Below are positions 5,618 to 5,667 of a stretch of DNA of 5,667 bases, piece after piece (position 1 is the stretch's first letter; each line of letters opens with the position of its first letter). The translations under genes and the position numbers were made by a program. The notes under the pieces are model-generated. The model did not search any database, had not been told where the DNA came from, and worked only from the letters and a program-made list of their open reading frames with translations. This stretch comes from CG10-46-32 sp964606465 (GTDB taxonomy: Bacteria; Patescibacteriota; Patescibacteriia; UBA2169), in the NCBI GenBank assembly GCA_964606465.1, contig CAZSGI010000043.1, positions 1-5,667 on the forward strand. Direction: 5' to 3'.

Positions 5618-5646
5618 AGTATACACCATTGACGCGATTCGGACAA
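5618..5646 (-). promoter_or_regulatory. Promoter of the M50 protease gene, leaderless
   Basis: On the minus strand TTGTCC (5646-5641), a 17-base spacer and TATACT (5623-5618) form a good sigma70-like promoter. Predicted +1 is near 5611, two bases before the ATG at 5609, which leaves no room for a ribosome-binding site. Its -35 lies in the spacer of the opposing promoter. Confidence 0.6.
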
Positions 5647-5657
5647 TGTGCTAGAAT
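5629..5657 (+). promoter_or_regulatory. Rightward promoter firing off the window edge
   Basis: TTGACG (5629-5634), a 17-base spacer and TAGAAT (5652-5657) with an extended -10 TG (5649-5650) closely match the sigma70 consensus. Predicted start is near 5664, so the gene it serves lies beyond the right edge and is divergent to the protease gene. Confidence 0.65.
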
Positions 5658-5667
5658 GTCAAATTAT

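Overview
The window is bacterial and GC-rich by eye. It is densely coded, and every gene I can support lies on the minus strand. Reading in the direction of transcription (right to left), the order is: a membrane site-2-type metalloprotease (family M50); ribosomal protein S12 (rpsL); ribosomal protein S7 (rpsG); elongation factor G (fusA); a 91-residue protein of unknown family; a 126-residue protein built from three identical-format Cys3His modules; and the N-terminal 259 residues of glucosamine-6-phosphate deaminase (nagB), whose end lies beyond the left edge.

The core is a short 'str' operon, rpsL-rpsG-fusA. No tuf follows fusA inside the window, and an M50 protease rather than rpoC precedes rpsL. 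The style of the proteins (S7 core opening MRGKKAPRR, long-loop S12, small M50 protease) and several gene heads with a promoter almost touching the start codon remind me of Candidate Phyla Radiation bacteria such as Parcubacteria. That is an impression from memory, not a placement. There are no rRNA, tRNA, CRISPR or insertion-sequence signals.

Region by region. At 5618-5657 two opposed sigma70-like promoters interlock: one drives the protease leftward, apparently with almost no leader, and the other fires off the right edge. At 4948-4976 a promoter in the 45-bp gap after the protease serves rpsL, again with almost no leader. Between rpsL and rpsG there is a perfect 14-bp inverted repeat ending directly against the rpsG Shine-Dalgarno, a good candidate for a regulatory structure. 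rpsG and fusA are separated by one base. After fusA (1622-1805) there is a weak hairpin and a probable promoter for the two-gene small-protein cassette. Both cassette genes start at GTG behind textbook AGGAGG sites. The cassette ends in a clear intrinsic terminator (804-838), followed by nagB, which has no visible ribosome-binding site.

The ribosomal and translation genes are ordinary housekeeping. The parts that could be new are the two-gene cassette between fusA and nagB, the rpsL-rpsG stem, and the contrast between leaderless-looking and Shine-Dalgarno-led starts. No gap without a gene exceeds about 200 bases.
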